A stretch of 64,000 nt of DNA. It comes from Rhodospirillaceae bacterium. Its GTDB lineage: Bacteria; Pseudomonadota; Alphaproteobacteria; CACIAM-22H2. This document shows, piece after piece, positions 26,175 through 34,582 of the stretch. Each line of letters starts with the position of its first letter. The first letter of the stretch is position 1. Both the position numbers and the translations under genes were made by a program. A model generated the notes under the pieces. It was not told where the DNA came from. It searched no databases and saw nothing but the letters and a program-made list of their open reading frames with translations. The stretch is taken from positions 62,001 through 126,000 of the forward strand of contig JALHMR010000010.1 in the NCBI GenBank assembly GCA_022843945.1, read 5' to 3'.

Positions 26175-26878
26175 GCGCTGACCGCAACGGACCGGCGGCG
26201 ACTCATTTGCTTGCCTATCGTCGGGAGCTGATGAGCCGTCCCGATAGTGATGCCGACTATCAACTCTGGCTGAAGCGTCGGGTTCTTGCGACCTATGCCA
26301 ACCTCCTGGATATGAACGCCGGAGGGGAGCTAAGCGACGGAAAACTTCTTGATACGGGGTCTGCGGATGGCTCGTTCGCAAAAGCCTGCGGAGAAATCGG
26401 GTTGACCTGCCACAACCTCGACGCAGACCAAGGGATCGATTTTGAGCGAGACCGCTTCCCGTTCAGCGACCGCTCATTCCGCTTTGTAAATTCGAACTCG
26501 GTCATCGAACATCTGCGCGACCCAGCCAACTACCTCAAGGAAATCCGAAGGACCATGACGGATGACGGGTACTTGTTCCTAGTCACCCCTCACTGGCCAT
26601 ACGCGTGGAAAGAGTTCTACGATTCCTATACTCACTACCAGCCTTACTCTTACAAAGCACTGCGAGGTTTGCTCCGAGCCTACGGGTTCGAGCCGCTTGC
26701 ACTGGTTCCTTGGCTGGTTATGAAAAGCCGCCTCTTTTGGCAGATACCCGCGCCGGCATCGTTCTGGATCGCGAAGAACCTGCTCTTCTTCCGGGGCACC
26801 ACGGCGCGGGCTCCGTCCTTCCTAAGAGGGAAAAGCTCGACGTTGTTGTGCCTGGCGCGAAAGAGCGGCGATTCGTGA
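26171..26878 (+). CDS. Class I SAM-dependent methyltransferase
   Basis: A 235-residue methyltransferase. Motif I is LLDTGSADGSFAKAC at about residue 58; the motif II acidic residue is in HNLDADQGID; motif IV region reads FRFVNSNSVIEHLRDPANYL. HYQPYSYKALRGLLRAYGFE near residue 155 is typical of Methyltransf_11/23 proteins in glycan loci. It starts by ATGA overlap with the oxidoreductase, and ends ten bases before the one-TM micro-protein. It most likely methylates the sugar made by the aldolase/KdsB-like/MocA genes or the growing chain. O- versus C-methylation cannot be decided. Confidence 0.75.
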   Translation: MSADRNGPAATHLLAYRRELMSRPDSDADYQLWLKRRVLATYANLLDMNAGGELSDGKLLDTGSADGSFAKACGEIGLTCHNLDADQGIDFERDRFPFSDRSFRFVNSNSVIEHLRDPANYLKEIRRTMTDDGYLFLVTPHWPYAWKEFYDSYTHYQPYSYKALRGLLRAYGFEPLALVPWLVMKSRLFWQIPAPASFWIAKNLLFFRGTTARAPSFLRGKSSTLLCLARKSGDS

Positions 26879-26888
26879 CCCTTCCGGG

Positions 26889-27056
26889 ATGTTCGCTTTG
26901 AGGACGGACTTCCTCATGCAAACCCGTGCCATCGGCGTATGGGCAGCCGTCGCCTGGGCCGCCGTCGTTGTGCTTTCTTACTTTTACTACAATGCGCCGT
27001 ACTACACCGAAAAGGTGTCGGCCTTTGGCCGTTTCATCCTGGGTGGAATCAGCTAG
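26889..27056 (+). CDS. Small single-TM protein, partner of the GT-C-like gene
   Basis: A 55-residue open frame from ATG 26889 to TAG 27054-27056, ten bases after the methyltransferase and three bases before the GT-C gene. Residues 14-34 form a hydrophobic helix (AIGVWAAVAWAAVVVLSYFYY), followed by NAPYYTEK and the C-terminal FGRFILGGIS. The same layout and a shared motif (Y-x-Y-x-x-A-P, then a short helix ending L-G-G-I or L-G-I) occur in the micro-protein at 38042, which also precedes a related GT-C gene. This repeat argues for a real protein, perhaps a subunit or stabiliser of the membrane glycosyltransferase. No database family is recognised. Confidence 0.6.
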   Translation: MFALRTDFLMQTRAIGVWAAVAWAAVVVLSYFYYNAPYYTEKVSAFGRFILGGIS

Positions 27057-27059
27057 AAC

Positions 27060-28988
27060 GTGACCGCGGCTCTGTTCTCGCTATTCCTGACGGCAATCCT
27101 CATAGGGTCAGGGTGGAGCCTGGTCCGTTTCCTGGATGCGTCCAACCAACTGACAACGGGTGAACGCGTGGTCGCCGCATTCGTGACCGGCCTCGTTCTA
27201 CTCTACTTCTCTGTATACGCGGTCGGGTTCTGGCGCCTCGACGCTGTAAGCATGGCCTGGGTAGGTCTTGCGCTTGCCATCCTGTCACTGCCTGCCGCGC
27301 TTCAGATCCTACCGCACCGGATTCCCGCAGTATTTCGCGAGATATTTCCCTGGCGGACAGACAAGAGACAGTGCCTTTTGTTGTTGGGTGTTGCCGCGGT
27401 TGCCGCCAGCGGGCTGCTACAAGGGCTGGCGCCGCCCAATGACTACGACAGCCTTCTATATCACCTCGCAATTCCAAAGTACGACCTGGAGCGAGGCTTC
27501 ATCGGATTTCCGTGGAATCACGCTCTTTCTCAAGCGTTTCACCCCGAATTGACACGCAATCTGACGCGTTTCAGCATGGCATTCGTCGGTGCGGACGCAG
27601 CGCAGATGATGCACGGCGTCATAACCGTGGCTGGCGCCGCGGGCTCCTCCATGCTTGCCCGCCGGATGGGCCTGTCAGCGTCTGCCGCAGCTCTTTCCGC
27701 TCTGTTGTTTCTGGCCACGCGAGTGGTCGTATGGCAGATGGCGACAGTCGAAACGGACGTGGCGGCGGCGTCCTTTGCGGCTATCGCCTTCTGTATATAC
27801 CTCGCTTGGCGGGAAAGCCGGACTGTCGCGCTCGGGATACTGTTCGGAATTGTGCTCGGCGCGGCGCTGGTCACCAAACTATATGCCTTCGTATTCGCTT
27901 TGGCGCTCGGCGGCCTGATCCTAAGCGATGTACTTAGAGGACGGCTGCCGATCTTCACTGCGTCCATCGGGCCTTTGTTCAGCCTTCTGGTGTATCTGCC
28001 GCATGGCATCCGCACTTACCGGCTGACAGGTAACCCCGTGTATCCGGTCCTTAACACGATGTTCAACCCGGGCAAGCCCAATCCTTTGCGCCTCGAAGAT
28101 ATTGAGATGGGGGTAGGTCGTGGATTGGCCGATTTCTTGCTGTCGCCATGGAATCTCTCGGTCCATCCGACTGAATATTTTGATGGCATGGTGCTGGGCG
28201 CTCCGATCTTTCTCGCGTTCTTGCCGATGGTCTTTGTAGCGCGTCGACAATTCAGCCATCTCGGCGCGATGGTGGTTGTCGCGGGCGTATATTTTGTCGG
28301 CTGGTTTTGGCTTCTCGGACAGCACGTTCGCTATCTGTTGCCGGTGTTGCCCCTTGTCTGTGCCATGACAGCCGGCGGCCTCGTTTTCGTGTGGGATGAG
28401 GCCGCTCGGGCGCGCTTCGCCAGGGTGGGATTGAGTGCGGTCGTCGGCGTCCTGGCCGTAACTCAGCTCATGTTCGTGGCGATTTACGCGGCGATCCGCC
28501 TCCCGGTCAGCCTGGGCCTGATGACACCGGACACTTACCACTCCCGGACCCCGACTTTGGGTGGCGCCTTCTATGATACGTGCAATTTTATAACCGAACA
28601 TCTCGAGCCGAACGAACGCGTCATTTCCCTCCTTACGCCTCACTCCTATTACTGTCCGCAGGCTCGGGCGATCTTGACGACATTTGACGAGGATAGCCGC
28701 TGGTGGCTGAACTCGGACCACGCTCCGAGATTGTCGCCCGCCGAGTTCCTTGCCCACATGGAGCGCGCAAATGTCCGGTTCGTGGTCATCCAAGCGCGCT
28801 ACGAAGACCGAACGACCAACATCGCCCGCAGTCCGGTAACCACTGAAATCAATCTCGCGGGGCGTCCTTTCGGCAACGTCTTAGCGGCGCCGCTGCAGAC
28901 CCTCGAGCCGGTCTTCGAGAACCCGTTGACCAGGGTTTACGATGGTCGCCAAGTCCTTGAGATGCTTCGCAGTCCACCCAAGCTGTGA
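27060..28988 (+). CDS. Polytopic membrane protein, GT-C (GT39/ArnT-like) glycosyltransferase
   Basis: A 642-residue protein with about ten to twelve hydrophobic segments. After the second or third helix comes PPNDYDSLLYHLAIPK with Asp128 and Asp130, the acidic loop expected of GT-C enzymes that use polyprenyl-phosphate sugars. The last 130 residues form a soluble, probably periplasmic domain. It is a paralogue of the protein at 38161: both have an ERxxxxF...G segment near residue 35 and a PPxDxDSLxYHxAxPK motif. The start is GTG 27060, three bases after the small TM gene. Alternatives are a Wzy-like polymerase or unknown membrane protein; donor and acceptor are not known. Confidence 0.65.
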   Translation: MTAALFSLFLTAILIGSGWSLVRFLDASNQLTTGERVVAAFVTGLVLLYFSVYAVGFWRLDAVSMAWVGLALAILSLPAALQILPHRIPAVFREIFPWRTDKRQCLLLLGVAAVAASGLLQGLAPPNDYDSLLYHLAIPKYDLERGFIGFPWNHALSQAFHPELTRNLTRFSMAFVGADAAQMMHGVITVAGAAGSSMLARRMGLSASAAALSALLFLATRVVVWQMATVETDVAAASFAAIAFCIYLAWRESRTVALGILFGIVLGAALVTKLYAFVFALALGGLILSDVLRGRLPIFTASIGPLFSLLVYLPHGIRTYRLTGNPVYPVLNTMFNPGKPNPLRLEDIEMGVGRGLADFLLSPWNLSVHPTEYFDGMVLGAPIFLAFLPMVFVARRQFSHLGAMVVVAGVYFVGWFWLLGQHVRYLLPVLPLVCAMTAGGLVFVWDEAARARFARVGLSAVVGVLAVTQLMFVAIYAAIRLPVSLGLMTPDTYHSRTPTLGGAFYDTCNFITEHLEPNERVISLLTPHSYYCPQARAILTTFDEDSRWWLNSDHAPRLSPAEFLAHMERANVRFVVIQARYEDRTTNIARSPVTTEINLAGRPFGNVLAAPLQTLEPVFENPLTRVYDGRQVLEMLRSPPKL

Positions 28989-29075
28989 ACGTGGCGATCC
29001 CTCGATAAACGTGATAGATACTCTACGCCGACAGACGGATCTCGCCGTCGATACGCCGCTTAAAACCCCGGAAAC

Positions 29076-30626
29076 ATGGCCAATATCCTACTGATTAACC
29101 CGTCCTACGAGCCGACTTATGGCGGCACAAAGGGTGGCGTCCCCAATCCGATCTACCCGGCTCTGGGTCTGGCTGCCATTGCCGGCGGTGCACTTGAGCG
29201 TGGCCATAAGGTCAAGATTCTCGACCTCTCCTGGCGCGCCTACGACTACCGCCTGGTCCAAGACGAAGTGCGCGCCTATCGCCCCGACGTCGTCGGCATT
29301 TACGCGACGACGCCGTTGATGAATCAGCTGCGCGATCTCAGCATCGTCATCAAGGACATCTCGCCGAACATCCGGGTCGTTGGCGGCGGGCCGCATGTCT
29401 CGGCGCTTCCCTCGGAGTCGCTGCAGGAATCGATGCTCGATGCGGTCTTCGTGGGCGAGGCGGACTATACGTTCAGCCAGTATGTCGAGGCGAGCAATCC
29501 CGGCGACGTCCGCGGCTTGTATTTCAAGCCGGCAGGGTTCCGCTTCGGGGATGCGGTGCGCTCGACGGGCATGTCGCCGCTGATCGAGAAGCTCGACGAT
29601 CTGCCGATGCCGGCGTGGCATCTTTACAACCTCGAGGACTACCACCGCATCTCGCGCCTGCTGGTGCGACGGACGCCGGTCACCAACGCCGAGTTCTCCC
29701 GCGGTTGCGTCTTCAAGTGCGATTTCTGCGCCAGCAAGATCACCATGGGGCTGGGATATCGCAAGAAGTCCCCCGCGCGTTGTGCGGAGGAAGTCAAGAT
29801 GATGTACGACATCGGCTTCCGGGAATTCTGGCTTTCCGATGATATCTTTACATCGGATCAGCGCTGGGCCGTCGAGGTGTGCGAGGCCATCGCGGCCAAG
29901 AACGTCGACATGCTGTGGACCTGCTCCAACGGCATTCGTGTCGAAAGCGCGGATGAGTCCCTGTTCCAGTCGCTGAAGAAGGCCGGCTGCTATCGCGTGT
30001 CGTTTGGCTTTGAGAGCGGCAACGACGCTATTCTCAAGTCCTTCGGCAAGGGGGGTCGCGCCAGCGTGGAGCAGGGTCGCTTCGCCGTGCAGACGGCACG
30101 CTCAGCGGGGCTCGATACGGCCGGCAACTTCCTCATGGGGCTGTCGCACGATACGGAAGCGACGATGTGGGACACCATCCGCTACGCCCGTGCCTTGCCG
30201 CTGGACATGATGAAATTCGGGATCGCCATCGCTTTCCCGGGCACGCCGATGTTCAAGGATTACGCCAAGCAGGGAATGGTGAAGTCCTACAATTGGGACA
30301 ACTATTTCATCTACTCGGACGATCTCCTGTTCTCGCATCGGCACCTGTCGTACGGCACGATCAAGAAGTTCATGGACATCGCCTTTAGACGGGCCGTGCT
30401 CTTCAATCCTGGTTTCGTGCTCCGCCGGTTCTGGCACGGTATCAAGAACGGCGAGTTTTTCTGGGATCTCTATTATCTCGTCAAATTCTTCCTGGCGCCG
30501 GCCTCACGGGCGGCGCAGGCCTCGAGCTATTACGCCGAGGAGCGCTGGCCGGTTTTTGATTTCGAGAAGGCGCCTGTGGCCGAGATCAACTATCAGCAGG
30601 CCAAAAAGAGCGTCAAAGTCGCCTAA
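29076..30626 (+). CDS. B12-binding-domain radical SAM protein
   Basis: A 516-residue class B-like radical SAM protein. Residues 1-140 form a Rossmann-like cobalamin-binding domain (ILLINPSYEPTYGG, LGLAAIAGGALERGHKVKIL, VVGGGPHVSALP, VFVGEAD) lacking a DxHxxG motif, as is usual for this group. The radical SAM cysteines are Cys211/Cys215/Cys218 (CVFKCDFC), with FWLSDDIF, VSFGFESGND and NFLMGLSHDT following. Such enzymes methylate unactivated carbons or do other radical chemistry. It resembles the fragment at the left edge. The 87-base gap before it shows no clear promoter. Its TAA overlaps the tail of the opposite-strand GT2 gene by four bases. Confidence 0.85.
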   Translation: MANILLINPSYEPTYGGTKGGVPNPIYPALGLAAIAGGALERGHKVKILDLSWRAYDYRLVQDEVRAYRPDVVGIYATTPLMNQLRDLSIVIKDISPNIRVVGGGPHVSALPSESLQESMLDAVFVGEADYTFSQYVEASNPGDVRGLYFKPAGFRFGDAVRSTGMSPLIEKLDDLPMPAWHLYNLEDYHRISRLLVRRTPVTNAEFSRGCVFKCDFCASKITMGLGYRKKSPARCAEEVKMMYDIGFREFWLSDDIFTSDQRWAVEVCEAIAAKNVDMLWTCSNGIRVESADESLFQSLKKAGCYRVSFGFESGNDAILKSFGKGGRASVEQGRFAVQTARSAGLDTAGNFLMGLSHDTEATMWDTIRYARALPLDMMKFGIAIAFPGTPMFKDYAKQGMVKSYNWDNYFIYSDDLLFSHRHLSYGTIKKFMDIAFRRAVLFNPGFVLRRFWHGIKNGEFFWDLYYLVKFFLAPASRAAQASSYYAEERWPVFDFEKAPVAEINYQQAKKSVKVA

Positions 30627-31816
30627 CTGTCCGAGGGCGCACGCGCTCGCGTCGGGATACCCAGGATGCCGACGAAGCAAAACGAGAGAAAGCTCTGGAA
30701 TCCGAGCGCCGCGAGCGTTATCCCGGGGATGACGAATCGCATCGTGCGCTCGTAATCGAGAAATCCGAACTCGACGTCGTACCAGTACTTCACGGCGATC
30801 GCGATCAGCATCATCCCGAAGCAGAACAGCGCTGCGCTGAGGAGCAAACCGCGCTCCAGGCTGGCCGCGCGCTTGAAGCGGGCGAAGCGTTCGTCATCGG
30901 GGAACAGGCCGAATTTCACGGCGAAAGTCGCGGACATGAACGAGAACAAGATCGCCTGGTAGCCCATCAACACGGCCAGGCTTGCTACCAGCAAACTCTG
31001 AGCGCCGAACCGGGCTCCCATCAGGGTGGTGCTGGAATAGACCAGCCCATATCCGACACCGCCGAGCGCAATCAACAGCAGCCCCGGCACCAAGTAGAGC
31101 CAGCGGGGACTGAACAGCATGAAAAACCGCAGCGTCCGCCAACCATCCGAGAATGTCTTGAGGTGAGGGGTTCGGCTGCGGCGGCCGTCCCGGTGCAGGG
31201 TGATCGGTATCTCCGCCATCGTCGCTTTTGCGAGGCTCGACTTGATCAGCATCTCGGTCGCGAACTCCATCCCGGTGCAGGCCTGGTTCAGGCGCAGGTA
31301 ATGGTCGCGGCGAAACCCCCTCAATCCGCAATAGACGTCGTTGGTGGGGACCCCGAACCACAGGCGGGCCAGGAAGGTGAACAGCGGATTGCCCAGCCAG
31401 CGATGCAGGAACGGCATGGCGCCCGGCATGATCGTGCCGCCTCCCGCAGGCCGGCGGCAACCCATGACGAGGTCATAACCCTCGCGCAACTTGTTCACGA
31501 AGCGCGGCACCTCGTTGAAGTCGTAACTGTCGTCGGCGTCACCCATGACGACATAAGTGCCCTGCGCCGCGGCGATGCCGCCCATCAAGGCGTTGCCATA
31601 CCCGCGGTCGCGGATATGAACCACCCTCGCCCCCGCTGCTTCGGCGAGAGCAATCGAGCCATCGGAACTGCCGTTGTCGGCCACCAGGACCTCGCCGCTC
31701 AGACCGGCGCCCTCTATGGCTCCCCGCGCCTTGCGAACGCAGACTTCGATCGTCTCCGCTTCATTCAGGCATGGGATGACAACGGAAACCTCGACCGTAT
31801 TCGCGCCCCCAGACAT
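30623..31816 (-). CDS. Glycosyltransferase family 2, DPM1-like with C-terminal membrane helices
   Basis: The chosen start (ATG, complement of 31814-31816) gives 397 residues and lies four bases after galE; an upstream extension would run into galE and is Arg/Pro-rich. The GT-A domain has VSVVIPCLNEAETI, VADNGSSDGS and the metal-binding DAD in VMGDADDSYDF. NDVYCGLRGFRRD and GMEFATEM follow. The C-terminal third has four hydrophobic segments (LYLVPGLLLIALGGVGYGL; LLSAALFCFGMMLIAIAV). This layout fits polyprenyl-phosphate hexose synthases (DPM1/GtrB-like), which would supply the donor for the GT-C proteins of the locus; that link is inferred. It is co-transcribed with galE. Confidence 0.8.
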   Translation of the reverse strand: MSGGANTVEVSVVIPCLNEAETIEVCVRKARGAIEGAGLSGEVLVADNGSSDGSIALAEAAGARVVHIRDRGYGNALMGGIAAAQGTYVVMGDADDSYDFNEVPRFVNKLREGYDLVMGCRRPAGGGTIMPGAMPFLHRWLGNPLFTFLARLWFGVPTNDVYCGLRGFRRDHYLRLNQACTGMEFATEMLIKSSLAKATMAEIPITLHRDGRRSRTPHLKTFSDGWRTLRFFMLFSPRWLYLVPGLLLIALGGVGYGLVYSSTTLMGARFGAQSLLVASLAVLMGYQAILFSFMSATFAVKFGLFPDDERFARFKRAASLERGLLLSAALFCFGMMLIAIAVKYWYDVEFGFLDYERTMRFVIPGITLAALGFQSFLSFCFVGILGIPTRARAPSDS

Positions 31817-31820
31817 CGGT

Positions 31821-32828
31821 TCAGGCTTGCCGTGCCGCCGGGCGCATATGGCTCGAGTGATAGGCTTGGCCCCACGCCCAGGCGGTCGAGATGATCGTCT
31901 CGAGATCGGAATGGCGCCGGCGCCAACCAAGCCGTCGCTCGGCGAATGTGGCATCCGCGGTGACCACGGCCGGATCCCCGGGGCGGCGCGCTGTTATGCG
32001 ATGAGGAACGTTGGCCCCGGTCACTTTCCGCACCGCCTTGACGATATCCATCACCGAATAACCGACACTCGCCCCCAGATTGCAGACGATGCCCGAATCT
32101 CCCTGCGAAAGCGCGCCGAGCGCAAGAACGTGGGCATCGGCGATATCCGAGACGTGGACGTAGTCACGGACACAGGTCCCGTCGGGTGTCTCATAGTCGG
32201 CACCGAAGACGTCGACGTGGCTGCGGGCTCCGCGGGCGACGTCGAGAACGTTGGGGATAAGGTGTGTTTCAGGATCGTGGGCCTCGCCGATCTCGCTGTC
32301 GGGGTCGGCGCCGGCCGCATTGAAGTACCGGAAGACAGCCTGCTTGAAGCCATACGAGCGGGCATAGTCCGCGATCATGTGCTCAACCGCGAGCTTGGTG
32401 GCCCCATAGGTGCTGATCGGGAGCTGGGGCGTTTCCTCGGTGACGGGAACGGTTTTAGGGAGCCCGTATGTCGCGCAGGTGCTCGAGAAGATCAGCAGGC
32501 GCGGCCCGTCTTCCCGCATCGCTTCGAGCAGCACACGGCTTCCAACGACGTTGTTATCCCAGTAGCGCTCCGGGTGGAGCATCGACTCGCCGACATATGA
32601 GTGGGCCGCCAGGTGCACGACCGCGTCGGCTTTGTAGTTTCTGAGCGCGCCGAGCACGGCGTCGCGGTCGCGAATGTCGCCGTCCACCAAGGGTCCCCAG
32701 CGTACTGCCCACAGATGGCCCTGCGAAAGATTGTCGAAGGCAACCGGCGTATGGCCGGCGGCTGCCAGCGCCTTACAGACATGACTGCCGATATAGCCGG
32801 CACCGCCCGTTACGAGAACTGTCGACAT
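31821..32828 (-). CDS. galE: UDP-glucose 4-epimerase
   Basis: A 335-residue extended SDR. NAD-binding motif GGAGYIGSHV begins at residue 8, and the catalytic Tyr/Lys pair is in STYGATKLAVEHM. RYFNAAGADPDSEIGE and GTCVRDYVHVSDIADAH are GalE hallmarks. The enzyme interconverts UDP-Glc and UDP-Gal (or GlcNAc/GalNAc forms) and provides UDP-galactose for the glycan. The ATG is at 32828 (complement). It stands between a B12-type radical SAM gene and the GT2 gene on the minus strand. The 32-base gap to the upstream gene suggests a shared transcript. Confidence 0.92.
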   Translation of the reverse strand: MSTVLVTGGAGYIGSHVCKALAAAGHTPVAFDNLSQGHLWAVRWGPLVDGDIRDRDAVLGALRNYKADAVVHLAAHSYVGESMLHPERYWDNNVVGSRVLLEAMREDGPRLLIFSSTCATYGLPKTVPVTEETPQLPISTYGATKLAVEHMIADYARSYGFKQAVFRYFNAAGADPDSEIGEAHDPETHLIPNVLDVARGARSHVDVFGADYETPDGTCVRDYVHVSDIADAHVLALGALSQGDSGIVCNLGASVGYSVMDIVKAVRKVTGANVPHRITARRPGDPAVVTADATFAERRLGWRRRHSDLETIISTAWAWGQAYHSSHMRPAARQA

Positions 32829-32860
32829 GCCTTACGGCCCTCGCGAATCGGCAGTGGACG

Positions 32861-34543
32861 TCACGACGCGACTTCACCGACACGCCAGCGGGCGGCCATA
32901 TCCATCAGGCGCTGCTCGAGGACGGTTCGCGGCTGAAAGCCCCGCTTGAACAGCGCCCCGAAGATCCGCAGTCCCCGTCGTGGCGACCGGATAAAGGAGA
33001 TCAGGTAAAACAAGCTCATGCCGATGATGCGGTAGTACGCAAGCTCGCGGCCACTGACGTTACGGCAATATGACTTGTTCACCGTGACGTCGAATTGAAG
33101 CAGGAGGTCGTTGAAGTACGAGTCGTTAAGCACGGGAATTGTCCCGTCCTTGCGCAGCTCGTCAAATAGTTCGGAGCCGGGATACGGGGTGAACACGGAG
33201 ATCAGGCAGTCATGCGCACCGAGTAGCGCGACCTTCACCCCATAAAAGATGGTTTTCCAGCAGTCGCGCCTGGTCTCGTGAGGAAAGCCGATAATCAGGT
33301 TAATCTTGCCGGTATGGCCGATGTGCAGCGCCTGACGCAAGCTCTTGGTCAGGCGATCCAGCTTCACTTTCTTCTTGATGACTTCGAGAGAATTCTCGGA
33401 TCCGCTCTCCGGAGCGTAAGTGAGCAGACGGCATCCGGTGTCGTAGAGCGCCTGGAGAGTTTCCGAGTCGAGCGCCTCGGAGCGGGTCCCTGACGGCAAC
33501 TGCCAGATGATGCGAAGATTGCGGCGCTTCAGCTCGTTGCAGAACTCGATCGTCCAATCCTTCTTTACGATCGCCGTCAAATCCTCAAAATCGATACTGT
33601 TCGCCCCATACGTCGAGATCAACCATTCGATCTCGTCTACGACGTCGGCCGGCGGGCGCATCATGTATCGGGTCGACCACATGAAGGGATTCGAGCAGAA
33701 CGTGCACTGATAGGGGCAGCCGCGGGTTGCCAGAATTAGCATGTTGCGGCCGTAGGGGATTCCGTGAGTCCAAGATCCTTTGAAGAAGTTGTCGATCTCG
33801 CACAAGTGCCATGCCGGGCGCGGCAGGTTGGCAAAGTCGGCGATCCGGCGGCCTGGTCCGTTACGCACGAACGAACCATCCGCGCCGAGATAGGCAAGCC
33901 CCGGAAGATCGGACATGTCGAGATCGCCGAAGTGGCGCCAGGCCAGCTCCAGCAGGGCGAGTTCACCCTCACCGGTGATGACGTAATCGACGTCGGGACA
34001 ATCGCGCAGGACGTATTCCGCCATGGCGGAAGGATGCTCGCCGCCGAGCACGATGACGATATCCGGATAGGCCCGCTTGACCGCCTCGATGATCTCCCTG
34101 TACTGCGGCCACCCCTGCGAGAACATCAGCGAGACACCAAGCAGGCGGGTCTCGGGACCGACGCGACGTACGATCTGTTCGGTGGTCAGCCCCTGATACT
34201 TGAGGCTCCCATCCCGCGACGTGCGAATGTCGAAGATGCCTTCGCCGATGCCGTCGATCACCTCGGCATCGTATCCGGCGGCTTCGAGCATGCCGGCCAG
34301 GTAGGCGGGTCCCAGGGGAACCGCCAGGGGCGTGCTATAGGAGCTCGCCGAGAAGATCGCCGGCGGGCGCAGAATCTTCACCACTTCACGGCTCCGCGCC
34401 GCAAAACGCTTCAAGGCATCAGCGACCGAAAGCTCATTAAGGGGCTGGACGAAGCCTCGCTTGGCGTGCGAAGGACGCGCCTCAGCTTTCAGGGTGTCCG
34501 ATGCTGTTGCTGCGATACTAGACATTGGAAATTGGTTGCGCAC
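32861..34543 (-). CDS. B12-binding-domain radical SAM protein
   Basis: A 560-residue protein if it starts at GTG 34543 (complement); ATG 34525, six codons in, is an equally good start. After about 55 poorly conserved residues comes the B12-binding domain: LGPAYLAGMLEAAGYDAEVID, LLGVSLMFSQGW, VLGGEHPSAMAEY, YVITGEGE. The radical SAM motif is Cys276/Cys280/Cys283 (CPYQCTFC), followed by IDFEDLTAIV, LTYAPESGSEN and LIIGFPHETRRD. It is the third B12-type radical SAM gene of the locus and has the longest C-terminal tail. It heads the minus-strand operon with galE and GT2. Substrate unknown. Confidence 0.85.
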   Translation of the reverse strand: MRNQFPMSSIAATASDTLKAEARPSHAKRGFVQPLNELSVADALKRFAARSREVVKILRPPAIFSASSYSTPLAVPLGPAYLAGMLEAAGYDAEVIDGIGEGIFDIRTSRDGSLKYQGLTTEQIVRRVGPETRLLGVSLMFSQGWPQYREIIEAVKRAYPDIVIVLGGEHPSAMAEYVLRDCPDVDYVITGEGELALLELAWRHFGDLDMSDLPGLAYLGADGSFVRNGPGRRIADFANLPRPAWHLCEIDNFFKGSWTHGIPYGRNMLILATRGCPYQCTFCSNPFMWSTRYMMRPPADVVDEIEWLISTYGANSIDFEDLTAIVKKDWTIEFCNELKRRNLRIIWQLPSGTRSEALDSETLQALYDTGCRLLTYAPESGSENSLEVIKKKVKLDRLTKSLRQALHIGHTGKINLIIGFPHETRRDCWKTIFYGVKVALLGAHDCLISVFTPYPGSELFDELRKDGTIPVLNDSYFNDLLLQFDVTVNKSYCRNVSGRELAYYRIIGMSLFYLISFIRSPRRGLRIFGALFKRGFQPRTVLEQRLMDMAARWRVGEVAS

Positions 34544-34582
34544 TCAAGTGGCGCCTCTATGAGCCTCATATAACACATCGTT
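34544..34582. promoter_or_regulatory. Short divergent start region
   Basis: Only 39 bases separate the starts of the minus-strand radical SAM gene and the plus-strand methyltransferase gene, so both operon promoters must lie here or inside the coding starts. On the plus strand TATAAC at 34569-34574 resembles a -10 box but has no good -35 at 16-18 bases. It would place transcription start almost on the TTG at 34583, giving a leaderless or nearly leaderless message. Confidence 0.3.

Noticed and set aside
31674-32600. A 308-codon plus-strand frame opposite galE
   Set aside because: It mirrors codon bias of a well-supported GalE on the other strand, has no recognisable motif and no proper context.
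33764-34573. A 269-codon plus-strand frame opposite the B12-type radical SAM gene
   Set aside because: Antisense shadow of a gene with clear CxxxCxxC and B12-domain motifs.
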